This document shows positions 23,167 to 31,286 of a stretch of DNA of 36,217 nucleotides, piece by piece. The position numbers and the translations under genes are program-made. Location of the stretch: positions 1 to 36,217 of the forward strand of contig DASUXY010000030.1 in assembly GCA_036377675.1 (NCBI GenBank), in the 5' to 3' direction. Numbering within the stretch: position 1 is the stretch's first letter; each line of letters begins with the position of its first letter. The notes under the pieces are model-generated. The model searched no databases, was not told the origin of the DNA, and was given only the letters and a program-made list of their open reading frames with translations. This DNA is from DASUXY01 sp036377675 (GTDB lineage: Bacteria > Bacillota > Bacilli > Bacillales > Amphibacillaceae).

Positions 23167-24423
23167 TTATCGCTTGCGATTATTTTTAAACATCGATAGA
23201 TCGACAGCTTCAGCCATTGCCTTATATCCGGCATCATTCGGATGGAGATGGTCTCCGGAGTCATAGTCTTCATGTAAGTAGAGCGGGTTGTTCGGGTCGC
23301 GTAACACTTCATCGAAATCGATGACACCGTCAAAGTAACCACTTGTCCGAATCCATTCATTGACCTGTTGCCTCGTTCTTTCTCCTTCTTCCGTATAATA
23401 ATTGCGAATCGTCGCTCCTTTAAAAGGCGTTAATGTACCGGCAAATATTTTTACATCTTTGGCACGTACTTCATCAGCAATTTGTTTCATTCCGGCGATA
23501 ATTTCATCGGCATCCAACGTATGAGGCACATGTCCAATGTCGTTCAACCCTTCCAGTAAAATGACGTGTGTAACACCGGTTTGACGAAGCACATCCTCGT
23601 TCAACCTTGCGAGCGCACTCGGGCCGTACACGGGGGAGTCGCGTAAGATTTTATTACCGGAAATGCCGGCATTCAAAACGGAATACCGATTGCCTTTTCC
23701 TTGTTGTTGGAGTCGGTCGGCGAGAAAGTCAGGCCAGCGATGGTTCGCGTTGACGGTCGAACTATGGCCGTCGGTAATCGAATCACCGAGAATTGCAATG
23801 GCTCCCTTCACAGATGGTTCGGCGTAAACATCAACGGCGCTTAAGTAAAACCACGCATCGACTTTCGTTGGAAACGCATCAGCACTCGCCTCACTCGTAT
23901 AGTCTCCAGCGGCCGATACATACGATGTCTGTCGAGACAAGCGGTGCCACGTAGCTGGGCCTGTTTGTTTAGGGAAATACATACTCACCGCTAAATCTTC
24001 TTCGTAATCAAGCGGCAGAGAAACAGGATCGCTTACCGCCACGGCACCGGGTGGAATCGTTTTTTTATCTTTTCCATTGAAGCGCACTTCGTGTAACGTG
24101 TCCTCCTCAATCGACGCCCCTGTTGTTGATTTGGCGACCGTTACTTTCCCAATCTTCAGTGGTTTAGTCCCGAATTGATTGGAAAACTTTAAACGGACCG
24201 CCTTCCCCTGCAAATGCGGATGGACAATTAACCGAATCGTTTCGTTAGCAAATCCTTCTTGCGATGGACCTTCTTCATAAGGCTGTTGCGGACTCGCCGT
24301 CCAGGAACCCATCCATTGGCCGGGTCCTTCTGGCGGTACTGCTTGTACGTCGTTCACCGTTGGACTAAACATCAGCGAGGCGATGATCAAAAAGACAAAA
24401 GAAATTTTTTTAGCGATATTCAT
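23167..24423 (-). CDS. Secreted SGNH/GDSL hydrolase
   Basis: A 418-residue esterase-like enzyme with a signal peptide (MNIAKKISFVFLIIASLMFS, cleavage near VQA). An N-terminal beta domain (about 35-200, starting WMGSWTASPQQPY) is typical of the long SGNH hydrolases. The SGNH core has Ser in ILGDSITDG, Gly/Asn in AGISGN, Asn in LLEGLNDIG, and Asp-x-x-His in DHLHPND. Such enzymes remove acyl or acetyl groups from lipids, sugars or polysaccharides; the substrate here is unknown, and de-acetylation of polymer is possible. ATG 24423 is chosen because GGAGGGG lies 7 bases upstream; the frame's earlier ATG is less likely. Monocistronic. Confidence 0.9.
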   Translation of the reverse strand: MNIAKKISFVFLIIASLMFSPTVNDVQAVPPEGPGQWMGSWTASPQQPYEEGPSQEGFANETIRLIVHPHLQGKAVRLKFSNQFGTKPLKIGKVTVAKSTTGASIEEDTLHEVRFNGKDKKTIPPGAVAVSDPVSLPLDYEEDLAVSMYFPKQTGPATWHRLSRQTSYVSAAGDYTSEASADAFPTKVDAWFYLSAVDVYAEPSVKGAIAILGDSITDGHSSTVNANHRWPDFLADRLQQQGKGNRYSVLNAGISGNKILRDSPVYGPSALARLNEDVLRQTGVTHVILLEGLNDIGHVPHTLDADEIIAGMKQIADEVRAKDVKIFAGTLTPFKGATIRNYYTEEGERTRQQVNEWIRTSGYFDGVIDFDEVLRDPNNPLYLHEDYDSGDHLHPNDAGYKAMAEAVDLSMFKNNRKR

Positions 24424-24492
24424 CACGAACCCCTCCTCTGCCGAAATCACTAACTACATGTTCAACACCGACTGCTTCAGGTTCAAGTTTAT

Positions 24493-24594
24493 TTACCGAG
24501 TAATCTCAATCCACTGTTTTTGTTTAAAACTCGGCATGGCGATCATGACGAATCCGACAACGACGAGTACACCTGTTACGGAAGATGCTTTCAT
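24493..24594 (-). CDS. Possible 33-residue membrane peptide
   Basis: On the minus strand GAGGGAA (about 10 bases upstream) precedes ATG 24594, or GTG 24600, which opens a short frame ending in TAA 24493-24495. The peptide has one hydrophobic helix (SSVTGVLVVVGFVMIAMPSF) and a basic, aromatic tail (KQKQWIEITR), as in many bacilli micro-membrane proteins. No family is known. The neighbouring spacer (24424-24864) otherwise holds only the terminator at 24813. Confidence 0.45.
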   Translation of the reverse strand: MKASSVTGVLVVVGFVMIAMPSFKQKQWIEITR

Positions 24595-24812
24595 TTTCAC
24601 TATTCCCTCAGCTCCCTTTCTCCTTTTAAACGAAGCATACCGTACTTTTCCTTACATTTAAATAACTGTAAACGAAACTTTATATTAAATCTTTTTCATC
24701 ATTGAACGGTGAGGAATGACAGTACAGTTAAGATAGAAACGTGTGCAGGAAAAGTAATCGATGACGAGTTCACTCACTAGTTCCATTATAGACCGTTATG
24801 ACATGAACCAAC

Positions 24813-24860
24813 CAAAAAAACTCCTTCCCTCACCGGAATGTTCAAATGAGAGAAGGAGTG
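24813..24860 (-). terminator. Strong terminator of the YeeE/YedE gene
   Basis: On the minus strand ACTCCTTCTCTCA pairs with TGAGGGAAGGAGT (one mismatch) and is followed by TTTTTTT. Confidence 0.88.
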
Positions 24861-24864
24861 TTCG

Positions 24865-26139
24865 CTAGCAAAAGTGGTCATTTTTTTTCGGAACGGATAG
24901 GCCAAACAGCGGACGTAAATAAAGGGCGATGTAGCTTCCAGCGAGAGCAAATACGGCCCACACCCAGCCGTGTACACTCATCGAGGCGATACCGCTAAAG
25001 TACGCGCCAATATTACAGCCAAATGCCAGACGCGCACCGTACCCCATGAGTAAACCACCAATCACGGCGGCGACGATTGTTTTCCATTGGACTCGTTTCG
25101 GTTTAAAAATACCGCCGAGGGTTGCTGCAATAAAAGCTCCGAGGAGAATACCGAAGTTCATCACACTTGTCGTATCATGAAAAACAGACCGCTCGAGAGC
25201 GATGCCTTTTTCCTCAGCCCAAAACGCCCAGTTCGTTACGTCGATCCCGAGAAAGAGGGCTACTTTTGACCCCCAAAGGGCGAACGCAGACGTGACTCCC
25301 CACGGATGTCCTCTCGTCACTAACGTTAAGGCGTTCAACACCGCTAACATAAGCGCTGCCACCCACAACGGCCACGATCCGCGAAAAATGCGTTTCCACG
25401 GCGATTCCTCTGTCGGTAAAGGCTTCATCAGTGGTGCTTGTCGCTTTTTCTCATAACGTAACGTAAATAAAAAGATAACTGTAAATAAGGCCATTTGCAC
25501 GAGCCAACCACCAAAATAACCAAATCCAGTTGTCTCCGCCAAAGAAATCGCCGGAAGAGACGGCGTATCATTCATCCAAAAATCAAAATGCCACGCACCG
25601 ATGACGGAACCGATAATAAAAAATAGTAATGTAATGATCATTTCTAACCGGCCACCGCCAACGTTATACAATGTCCCTGACGCACAACCGTTGCCAAGTT
25701 GCATGCCGATTCCAAAAATAAACGAACCGACAATTAAACTTGTACCGACCGGTGAAATATTTCCGACCGGCGTCGTCCCAAATAACGAAAATTTTGTCGC
25801 AAAAATAATTGCAAACAACGTCGTCGCTGTCGCCAATAAAATCATATGCGCCCGAATCGCCTGTCCATTTCCGACCGCCAAAAAGTTACGAAATGCGGAC
25901 GTAAAACCGAAACGAGCATGAAACAACGTAAACCCGAGTAACAGACCAATCCACAGTAACAGTCCTTGAACGAATCCTGCATAATGATAGGAAACGATAC
26001 TTAATATGCCTGCCACGATGATCGCTCCAACGACAAGTAATGTTTGTGGAGATGGTAGCGATAAAGGTGTTAAAGAGACCTGCGCTTTCAGTGGCTCCCT
26101 TTGTAATGACTCCTTCGTATTCAGTTCAGTAACTCCCAT
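24865..26139 (-). CDS. YeeE/YedE-family transporter (TsuA-like, sulfur compound uptake)
   Basis: A 424-residue membrane protein with about 11-12 helices. The two hallmark cysteine motifs are present: GNGCASGTLYNVGGG in the first half and FGCNIGAYFSGIASMSVHGW in the second. In TsuA these cysteines relay thiosulfate through the membrane. A cytosolic N-terminus of about 30 residues and a long loop around 230-255 (KKRQAPLMKPLPTEESPWKR) are visible. AAGGAGG lies about 6 bases before ATG 26139. No sulfurtransferase (TusA/TsuB-like) gene is next to it. It is single-gene with its own terminator. The substrate could be thiosulfate or another reduced sulfur species. Confidence 0.88.
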   Translation of the reverse strand: MGVTELNTKESLQREPLKAQVSLTPLSLPSPQTLLVVGAIIVAGILSIVSYHYAGFVQGLLLWIGLLLGFTLFHARFGFTSAFRNFLAVGNGQAIRAHMILLATATTLFAIIFATKFSLFGTTPVGNISPVGTSLIVGSFIFGIGMQLGNGCASGTLYNVGGGRLEMIITLLFFIIGSVIGAWHFDFWMNDTPSLPAISLAETTGFGYFGGWLVQMALFTVIFLFTLRYEKKRQAPLMKPLPTEESPWKRIFRGSWPLWVAALMLAVLNALTLVTRGHPWGVTSAFALWGSKVALFLGIDVTNWAFWAEEKGIALERSVFHDTTSVMNFGILLGAFIAATLGGIFKPKRVQWKTIVAAVIGGLLMGYGARLAFGCNIGAYFSGIASMSVHGWVWAVFALAGSYIALYLRPLFGLSVPKKNDHFC

Positions 26140-26277
26140 ACGTATCCTCCTTTTCCAATGGATGTTAGCAAATGTTCCTAAGAAAGTTTAAGCTACAATT
26201 GCTTATTATTTCGAAAATGTACACCCCTTACATCCATCCAATATCATCGTTATTGTTCTACCAATTGTAACCCTTTG

Positions 26278-26294
26278 CCCTATATCCCTATATA
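26278..26294. promoter_or_regulatory. Tandem CCCTATAT repeat upstream of the YeeE/YedE gene
   Basis: CCCTATAT occurs twice in direct succession (plus strand), about 140 bp upstream of the transporter start, in an AT-rich leader. It may be a regulator site. The remainder of 26140-26464 shows nothing else clear. Confidence 0.3.
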
Positions 26295-26464
26295 CTTACT
26301 AGGAATTGACTGTTAAAATAATCATAACACGATGAAGTGAATTGTCAATGAGTTCTATCGATGTCGCTCTCTAAACTACACCACTATCATTAAAGACCGA
26401 TGATTTACGAAGTACGCCACATCTTCATTCTCTTTATCAATCCTTTTTATGAAGCGTAATATGC

Positions 26465-26510
26465 TACAATTATTTAAGGAAAATTCCGATAATAAGGAGG
26501 ATTCGTCCTC
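26465..26510 (+). promoter_or_regulatory. Extended -10 box and a hairpin burying the ribosome binding site
   Basis: TGCTACAAT (TACAAT 26465-26470) is an extended -10. Downstream, GAGGA (26497-26501) and TCCTC (26506-26510) pair around a TTCG tetraloop directly before ATG 26511, which would hide most of the AAGGAGG site. Confidence 0.45.
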
Positions 26511-26891
26511 ATGAAACAACCTTTCGTATGGATAATCTTACATGATTACTTTTTATGATTGGGGATGTAAGGATATGAACGATGAACAAAATCTTACCGA
26601 AATCGACGCTCAAAAATTACCTGACACCGTTGCTCTTCAAGATGACTTCACAAGAGAATTTATCGCCTCACCGGAAGAAGTTGAAGAGGGCTATTATTTA
26701 TTTGAATCGAAGACAGGTGGATATACGATGTGGTATCCAAAAAATGCGAAGCTAGATCAAACATTTTACAAAATAATGATAAAGTATTTAACATTTGGTC
26801 AATCACTTACACATCCCTATCCCATCAGCCTCAGCCCTCCTTAAAAAAGTTTCTACTGAAACCACCTGTTATGACACACAAAAGAAAATGA
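26511..26891 (+). pseudogene. Broken lipoprotein gene (several frameshifts)
   Basis: ATG 26511 follows AAGGAGG and starts MKQPFVWIIL, but the frame soon closes. The sequence can be rejoined as a lipoprotein signal by restoring one base near 26541-26545 and one G in the G-run at 26561-26564, giving LLFMIGGC and then KDMNDEQNLTEIDAQKLPDT. The middle (to about 26771) is one clean frame with GYTMWYPKNAKLDQTFY. A further shift would continue as NNDKVFNIWSITYTSL to TGA 26889-26891. The ORF open today (from ATG 26542) lacks a lipobox. The family is not named; the GYTMWYPKNA segment recalls short bacilli lipoproteins. Probably inactive. Confidence 0.55.
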
Positions 26892-26968
26892 TCAGGTTGT
26901 TCCTTATTGCAGTATTTGTCATGCATCATTCACAAAAAGTTCATTGCTATCCATACAGATGATTGATA

Positions 26969-26989
26969 ACATAGTGTTAAACTATGTTT
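26969..26989. promoter_or_regulatory. Operator-like inverted repeat over the ycnK promoter
   Basis: AACATAGT (26969-26976) and ACTATGTT (26982-26989) are perfect complements around 5 bases. They cover the position of the -35 box for an extended -10 TGTTATAAT (TATAAT 26999-27004). ACTATTGTT at 26991 partly repeats the right arm. This suits repression, probably by the regulator encoded downstream. Confidence 0.6.
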
Positions 26990-27044
26990 ACTATTGTTAT
27001 AATGACTCATTGGCATAGTAATCACGATGTAAGGGAGGGATTCA

Positions 27045-27629
27045 ATGCTGCCGATCGAACGCCAAAACCGTATTAAGGAACTCATCAAGATCAAGCATCA
27101 CTTAAAAATATCGGAACTAAGCGAAGAACTTGGTGTATCAGAAATGACCGTTCATCGAGATTTAAAACCGCTTCTTGATGAAGGGATCATTATGAAAACA
27201 TTTGGTGGCATTACACTTGTCCGTCAACAACCCGTCCAAAAACCGAGTACGGATGAATGCGTTATTTGTAGTCGTCCGGTGACTGAACGACTTGCTTATC
27301 GGCTCATTTTACCGAATAACGAAATTGAAATGGCTTGTTGTGCACACTGTGGTTTGATGCGACATCGCCAGCTCGGTGATCAAGTCGTGCAAGCGATTTG
27401 TCATGATTTTTTTAGACAGACGACAATTAGTGCTCCATTTACGTCGTTTGTTATGGATACATCTGTTCACGTCGGCTGCTGCCAGCCGCAAGTGTTAACG
27501 TTTGAAGTGAGAGAGGAAGCCGAGAAATTCGTTAAAGGATTTGGTGGGAGCGTTTACTCATTAGATGAAGCGATGGAAATTGTCTTCGATAAAATGCATC
27601 ATGGATCTGAATGTGGATGTAAAGAATGA
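27045..27629 (+). CDS. ycnK: Copper-responsive DeoR-family regulator, YcnK type
   Basis: A 194-residue protein with an N-terminal DeoR winged helix (1-60, LPIERQNRIKELIKIKHHLK and SEMTVHRDLKPL) and a cysteine-rich C-terminal NosL-like domain (about 70-182). Cysteine sites are Cys72 and Cys75 (ECVIC), Cys98, Cys99 and Cys102 (ACCAHC), Cys145-146 (GCCQ), and a tail with His185-186, Cys190 and Cys192. The closing EVREEAEKFVKGFGGSVYSL is the NosL signature. Bacillus subtilis YcnK of this design is a copper-dependent repressor of copper-uptake genes. GGGAGGG lies before ATG 27045. It probably controls itself through the operator at 26969 and the SCO and YtkA-like genes downstream. Confidence 0.85.
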   Translation: MLPIERQNRIKELIKIKHHLKISELSEELGVSEMTVHRDLKPLLDEGIIMKTFGGITLVRQQPVQKPSTDECVICSRPVTERLAYRLILPNNEIEMACCAHCGLMRHRQLGDQVVQAICHDFFRQTTISAPFTSFVMDTSVHVGCCQPQVLTFEVREEAEKFVKGFGGSVYSLDEAMEIVFDKMHHGSECGCKE

Positions 27630-27740
27630 TTGGATATATACATGTGAATCGCCACATTTTTAGGCGATTAGGTTGGTAATGAACAGAGCCTCGACATCGG
27701 CACACATCAGCTAACAACTACTAGAAAGGGAGTTTGAGGT

Positions 27741-28331
27741 ATGAAGAAAATTTTTTCAGCGGTCATCCTGACGTTGATTACGGTGTTACTTTTGGCAGGT
27801 TGTAACAAGGAAAAGATTGAAACGAACATGTCCGAAACGGTCGCAGACTTTGAATTTACGACACAAGATGGAGAAACATTGTCGCTCGATGATTTGAAAG
27901 GTGACTATTGGTTAACGGACTTTATTTTTACCAATTGTGAAACGGTCTGCCTCCCAATGACTTCAAATATGAAAGAATTGCAAGACAAACTGAAAGAAGA
28001 GGATATTGATTTCCAACTCGTCTCTTTCAGTGTTGATCCAGATTATGATACACCAGAAGTGTTAAGAGAATATGCTGAGGAGTACGGCGCAGATACAGAT
28101 AGTTGGACGTTTCTAACAGGATATGACTTTGAGACTATTGAAGAACTCTCGATTAAATCATTCCGTAACTTAGTCGCCCCAGCACCTGAAGGCGATGACC
28201 AAGTGACACATGGAACCGGATTTTTCCTCGTCAATCCAGAAGGTGAAATCATTAAAAAGTATGACGGTGTTGATTCCGGTGGAATAGATTACATTTTTAG
28301 AGACTTGAAAAAGGTTAAAGAAGAGGAGTAA
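27741..28331 (+). CDS. SCO1/SenC/PrrC-family copper chaperone lipoprotein
   Basis: A 196-residue membrane-anchored thioredoxin-fold protein with lipobox LLAGC (Cys21). Copper ligands are Cys66 and Cys70 in TNCETVC (the CxxxC motif) and His157 in VTHGTG. SCO proteins deliver copper to the CuA centre of cytochrome c oxidase, or reduce its cysteines, on the outer face of the membrane. GAAAGGGAG precedes ATG 27741. It lies about 110 bp after ycnK and 180 bp before the YtkA-like gene, in one direction. The very acidic surface fits an extracytoplasmic protein of a salt- or alkali-tolerant host. Confidence 0.93.
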   Translation: MKKIFSAVILTLITVLLLAGCNKEKIETNMSETVADFEFTTQDGETLSLDDLKGDYWLTDFIFTNCETVCLPMTSNMKELQDKLKEEDIDFQLVSFSVDPDYDTPEVLREYAEEYGADTDSWTFLTGYDFETIEELSIKSFRNLVAPAPEGDDQVTHGTGFFLVNPEGEIIKKYDGVDSGGIDYIFRDLKKVKEEE

Positions 28332-28514
28332 CATGACGACTGTTCATTAGACACCTTAACATTAACGTAGACGTCCTCTCTCCGAATAATTAGCTGTACC
28401 AATGAGGTTGGAATATTGTCAAATAGTAAAATCATCCGAGAGAGTCATGAAACGTTAGCTTATTATTTCATTCATAAAAAAAGAGGAACGTTCAATCGAA
28501 AGGGAGATTAAAAC

Positions 28515-29312
28515 ATGAAGCATCCATTTAAAAAGTTGTTATCATTTATTATGTTTGTAGCACTCATAACCCTAGCTGCATGTGGTGCAGGCGATGTCGG
28601 TGATGATGTAGATGACGAACTTGCCGTCTTAGAAGTTGACCTTGACGTACCCGAAAGAGCTGATGTCGGGGAGACGGTTGAATTCAATGCTACGGTTACG
28701 TATGGAGATGAAGTCGTCACTGATGCCGATGAAGTTATCTACGAAGTTTCCCAAGAGGGAGATCAAGACAACCAAGATGAACAGGATGATGAAAAGGCTA
28801 ACGATGATGACGACATGTTCGGTGATGATAGCGAAAAGATCGATGCTACAAACAATGAGGATGGAACGTATTCAGCCGAAATGACGTTCGAGGAAGATGG
28901 TGTGTATACAGTGCAAGTACACGTTACTGCGAGAACATTACACACGATGCCCTTACAAGACATTATCGTCGGGGAAGGGGATACGGATGATGATAGCGAT
29001 GCAGATGAGGATGGTGTTAGCCTCCAATTCATGGAACCGGAAGATGTGACGGTTGATGAACAAGTTGACCTCATTACCCATCTCGAAATGGATGATGAAC
29101 CAATGACGAGTGCAAATGTTACTTATGAAATTGCCAAAAAAGATGCAAGTGACACCACCGAAACAACCGATGCCGAACAAACGAATGACGGAGAATACGC
29201 AGCTCCTTTCACATTTTCAGAAGAAGGAACGTATGAAATCAACATATACGTCGAAGATGCGGATTTAGATGTCGAAGAAGACGAACAATTTGAAGTTGAA
29301 ATTACATCGTAA
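28515..29312 (+). CDS. Acidic lipoprotein with two YtkA/FixH-like domains
   Basis: A 265-residue lipoprotein (lipobox TLAAC, Cys23). It has two beta-sandwich repeats: domain 1 (about 35-155) with EDGVYTVQVHVTARTLHTMP and domain 2 (about 165-265) with SEEGTYEINIYVEDADLDVE. Each begins with a segment of the kind DVGETVEFNATVTYGDE. An Asp/Glu-rich insertion of about 35 residues (DQDNQDEQDDEK and so on) interrupts domain 1, and a second acidic linker joins the domains. His/Met residues after the first domain's last strand (ARTLHTMP) are the place where YtkA-like domains carry metal ligands; domain 2 lacks them. A role in copper handling with the SCO protein is inferred. AAAGGGAG precedes ATG 28515. 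Confidence 0.8.
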   Translation: MKHPFKKLLSFIMFVALITLAACGAGDVGDDVDDELAVLEVDLDVPERADVGETVEFNATVTYGDEVVTDADEVIYEVSQEGDQDNQDEQDDEKANDDDDMFGDDSEKIDATNNEDGTYSAEMTFEEDGVYTVQVHVTARTLHTMPLQDIIVGEGDTDDDSDADEDGVSLQFMEPEDVTVDEQVDLITHLEMDDEPMTSANVTYEIAKKDASDTTETTDAEQTNDGEYAAPFTFSEEGTYEINIYVEDADLDVEEDEQFEVEITS

Positions 29313-29330
29313 ACCGATTTACAAGACACG

Positions 29331-29419
29331 AAGAATCTCCTAATGTCTTTGAACTGCACTGAAATATTGTTGAACGTAAAACAACGGGAGGTGCCGTTCA
29401 CTTCGGGAGATTCTTTTTT
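29331..29419 (+). terminator. Terminator with an unusually long loop
   Basis: AAGAATCTCC (29331-29340) pairs perfectly with GGAGATTCTT (29406-29415), followed by TTTT. The 65-base loop has further pairing potential (GAACG with CGTTC). It ends the copper module. Confidence 0.65.
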
Positions 29420-29428
29420 TATGTTTAT

Positions 29429-30139
29429 TTAATTTTTCCCGCTCATTTCTAAATTGTGAATCTGATCAATTGTCGACAATTCGTCATACATATCTTCTGT
29501 CCGTCGGTTTTCATGGACACGAATGCGTAAGGAAACGCTAAACGTATTGTCTTGTAAAACTTTAATTCGGACATTTTTCACGCGAATATGATGCTCTTCA
29601 ATCGCAGCAATCACCTCTTGAATCTCTTTTCGTTGTGTAACGATGAGCCGAGCAGACATTTCTTTTGTACTCCGCTTACGGAACCCGAGCCAGTGAATCA
29701 TCGCAGGAAGTAATTCGACGCTAACCATGAGTAAGATGACACCTGCAATCGCTTCGATATAAAAACCGGCCCCCGTTGCAATGCCGATACCTGCTGCTCC
29801 CCATACAATAGCGGCAGTCGTCAAGCCGGTAATCCGATCGTCATCTCGACGTAAAATGACCCCCGCTCCTAAAAAACCTACACCAGAGACAATTTGGGCT
29901 GCAAGTCGCAACGGGTCCATGCGAATTTCAGCATTTTCTGAAGCTGGAAACATGTACGAAGACTGGATCGATACGATCGTTAATAAACAACTAATAATGG
30001 AAATCACTAAGCTCGTTTTTAAGCCGAGTGGTTTTCGTTTCAATTCACGTTCCAAACCGATCGTCAAACCTAATACGCTTGCCAAAAGAAGCCGTCCTAA
30101 CATCTCGATGTCAAACGTAGCTGTCAATGCTTTAATCAC
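29429..30139 (-). CDS. MgtC/SapB-family membrane protein
   Basis: A 236-residue protein with four to five N-terminal helices (about 8-150) holding the family motifs TIGLERELKRKPLGLKTS, QIVSGVGFLGAGVI and GLTTAAIVWGAAGIG. A soluble ACT-like C-terminal domain (about 160-236, SARLIVTQRKEIQEVIAAIE) follows. MgtC proteins help survival at low magnesium and modulate other membrane transporters; the function in bacilli is unsettled. GTG 30139 is chosen because GGAGAGG lies 7 bases upstream. Convergent with the copper module. No M-box is seen upstream. Confidence 0.9.
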   Translation of the reverse strand: MIKALTATFDIEMLGRLLLASVLGLTIGLERELKRKPLGLKTSLVISIISCLLTIVSIQSSYMFPASENAEIRMDPLRLAAQIVSGVGFLGAGVILRRDDDRITGLTTAAIVWGAAGIGIATGAGFYIEAIAGVILLMVSVELLPAMIHWLGFRKRSTKEMSARLIVTQRKEIQEVIAAIEEHHIRVKNVRIKVLQDNTFSVSLRIRVHENRRTEDMYDELSTIDQIHNLEMSGKN

Positions 30140-30221
30140 GAAAGTTCCTCTCCTTTCTAAGGATGATTCGTACATTTTTTGAAGACGTCCCTTTTTCGAA
30201 AGATAGACTTCTCATAGAGAA

Positions 30222-30250
30222 AAGCCTCGCTTTACGATTGGCAGAGGCTT
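30222..30250. terminator. Hairpin upstream of the MgtC gene
   Basis: AAGCCTC and GAGGCTT pair perfectly around 15 bases, about 85 bp before the MgtC start on the minus strand. Direction is unclear: it could be a terminator for the small ORF at 30307-30471 or a leader element. Confidence 0.4.
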
Positions 30251-30306
30251 CTACATTCTTTCACAAATAACTTGAAACGATTGTCCTTCAATTGTTGGAA
30301 CTCCTT

Positions 30307-30471
30307 CTATCTAAAAGGGGTGCGAATCGACGCATCGATGATGATTAATTTTTGACAGTTTATTTCTATTCCCTGAAGCTGAACCTCTTCGGCACGTCTT
30401 TCCCCTCGCGAATATTGTCTAATACGCACATTTCTTTCTAAACAAACTAAACTACATAACGTAGTATTCAT
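30307..30471 (-). CDS. Possible 54-residue protein
   Basis: ATG 30471 has GGAG about 11 bases upstream on the minus strand, and TTGACT sits a little farther up. The frame ends in TAG 30307-30309. The peptide is Arg/Glu-rich in the middle (RIRQYSRGERRAEEVQLQGI) and closes with a hydrophobic strand (LIIIDASIR); Cys residues at 6, 10 and 39. No family is recognised. The frame is short enough to be chance. Confidence 0.35.
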   Translation of the reverse strand: MNTTLCSLVCLERNVRIRQYSRGERRAEEVQLQGIEINCQKLIIIDASIRTPFR

Positions 30472-30834
30472 TTAAGCACACTCCAAAAGATAAGTCAACG
30501 GAATATACAGTATTTTACAAATATTGTTCCCCTTTAAAATATAACGAAAAAGAAATGGCCTGCAAAGTTGGAGAAAATTGCAGTTTTTCTCGAAAAAGAT
30601 GTTTCACAGTAGGATGAAGCTACTTAACAAAAGTCTTGCCATCGTCTGACACGCAAGTTATAAATCCATCAGTGACCACTATTGGTAGGAGTAAAGCGAT
30701 TGAACAGTGAAGATTACCGTTTCTACTCCTCATGTCAAATAAATCACAAGTCGTTTTAAATGAAATGATGACGTTCCATCACCCTTAGCAAATAGATAGT
30801 CAAAAAAATGGGGCTGTTCTAATATGAAAACAAA
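30472..30834. other. Spacer without a clear gene
   Basis: Neither strand gives an ORF with a good ribosome binding site. No strong hairpin is seen until the inverted repeat at 30835. Confidence 0.4.
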
Positions 30835-30868
30835 CATCCAAAACATTGATTGATCAATGTTTTGGATG
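30835..30868 (-). terminator. Perfect 16-bp inverted repeat, probable yvrJ terminator
   Basis: CATCCAAAACATTGAT and its exact reverse complement are separated by 2 bases. On the minus strand TGTTTGTTTTC follows. It lies 39 bp after the YvrJ-family gene. Confidence 0.7.
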
Positions 30869-30906
30869 CCATCTAAAGTAAAGAATAGACTTATTGGCCA
30901 AGTCCT

Positions 30907-31044
30907 TCAGCCTTTATCTCTTTTTGTCCACGTTTGGATAGAATGGGTCAATTTTTCAAGTTTCCTTTCAATGCGGTATAACAAATAAAAGGTGACTGCA
31001 ATGGGAAAGCCAACATCCGACATAAGTAGTAACCATGTGTCCAT
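30907..31044 (-). CDS. yvrJ: YvrJ-family small protein
   Basis: A 45-residue protein with AAAGGAGG about 6 bases before ATG 31044. It has one membrane helix (VGFPIAVTFYLLYRIERKLE) in the typical YvrJ pattern: GFPI, then a helix, then LLxRIExKLExL, followed by a polar tail (THSIQTWTKRDKG). The biochemical function of YvrJ proteins is not known. In B. subtilis yvrJ neighbours the sigI-like yvrI system, but no such genes are here. Single-gene transcript. Confidence 0.8.
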   Translation of the reverse strand: MDTWLLLMSDVGFPIAVTFYLLYRIERKLEKLTHSIQTWTKRDKG

Positions 31045-31286
31045 TGAAATGACCTCCTTTACGACGCGCATCATTGTCCACTTTGCACTTTCATTTGGTC
31101 ATTCAGCCTGCTACACGCTTTTGTTGACACGTTTAACGTTCAAAGAAACAAACATATTTATCCTTTAGTACTATAATCGAATCCATTTGTAAAAAGGGAG
31201 CATCGTGTCATATTTCTCGGGAAATAATCGATTTCTTCATATTTTTCAACAAAAAGCCGATTTAAAGTGTGGCTTTACGCTGTAAT

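Noticed and set aside
30140..30300. M-box magnesium riboswitch upstream of the MgtC gene
   Set aside because: The leader shows one simple hairpin but not the conserved M-box segments.
30805..30870. End of an insertion sequence (GGGGCTGTTCTAATATG beside an inverted repeat)
   Set aside because: No transposase remnant and no second end were found; the repeat is better explained as the yvrJ terminator.
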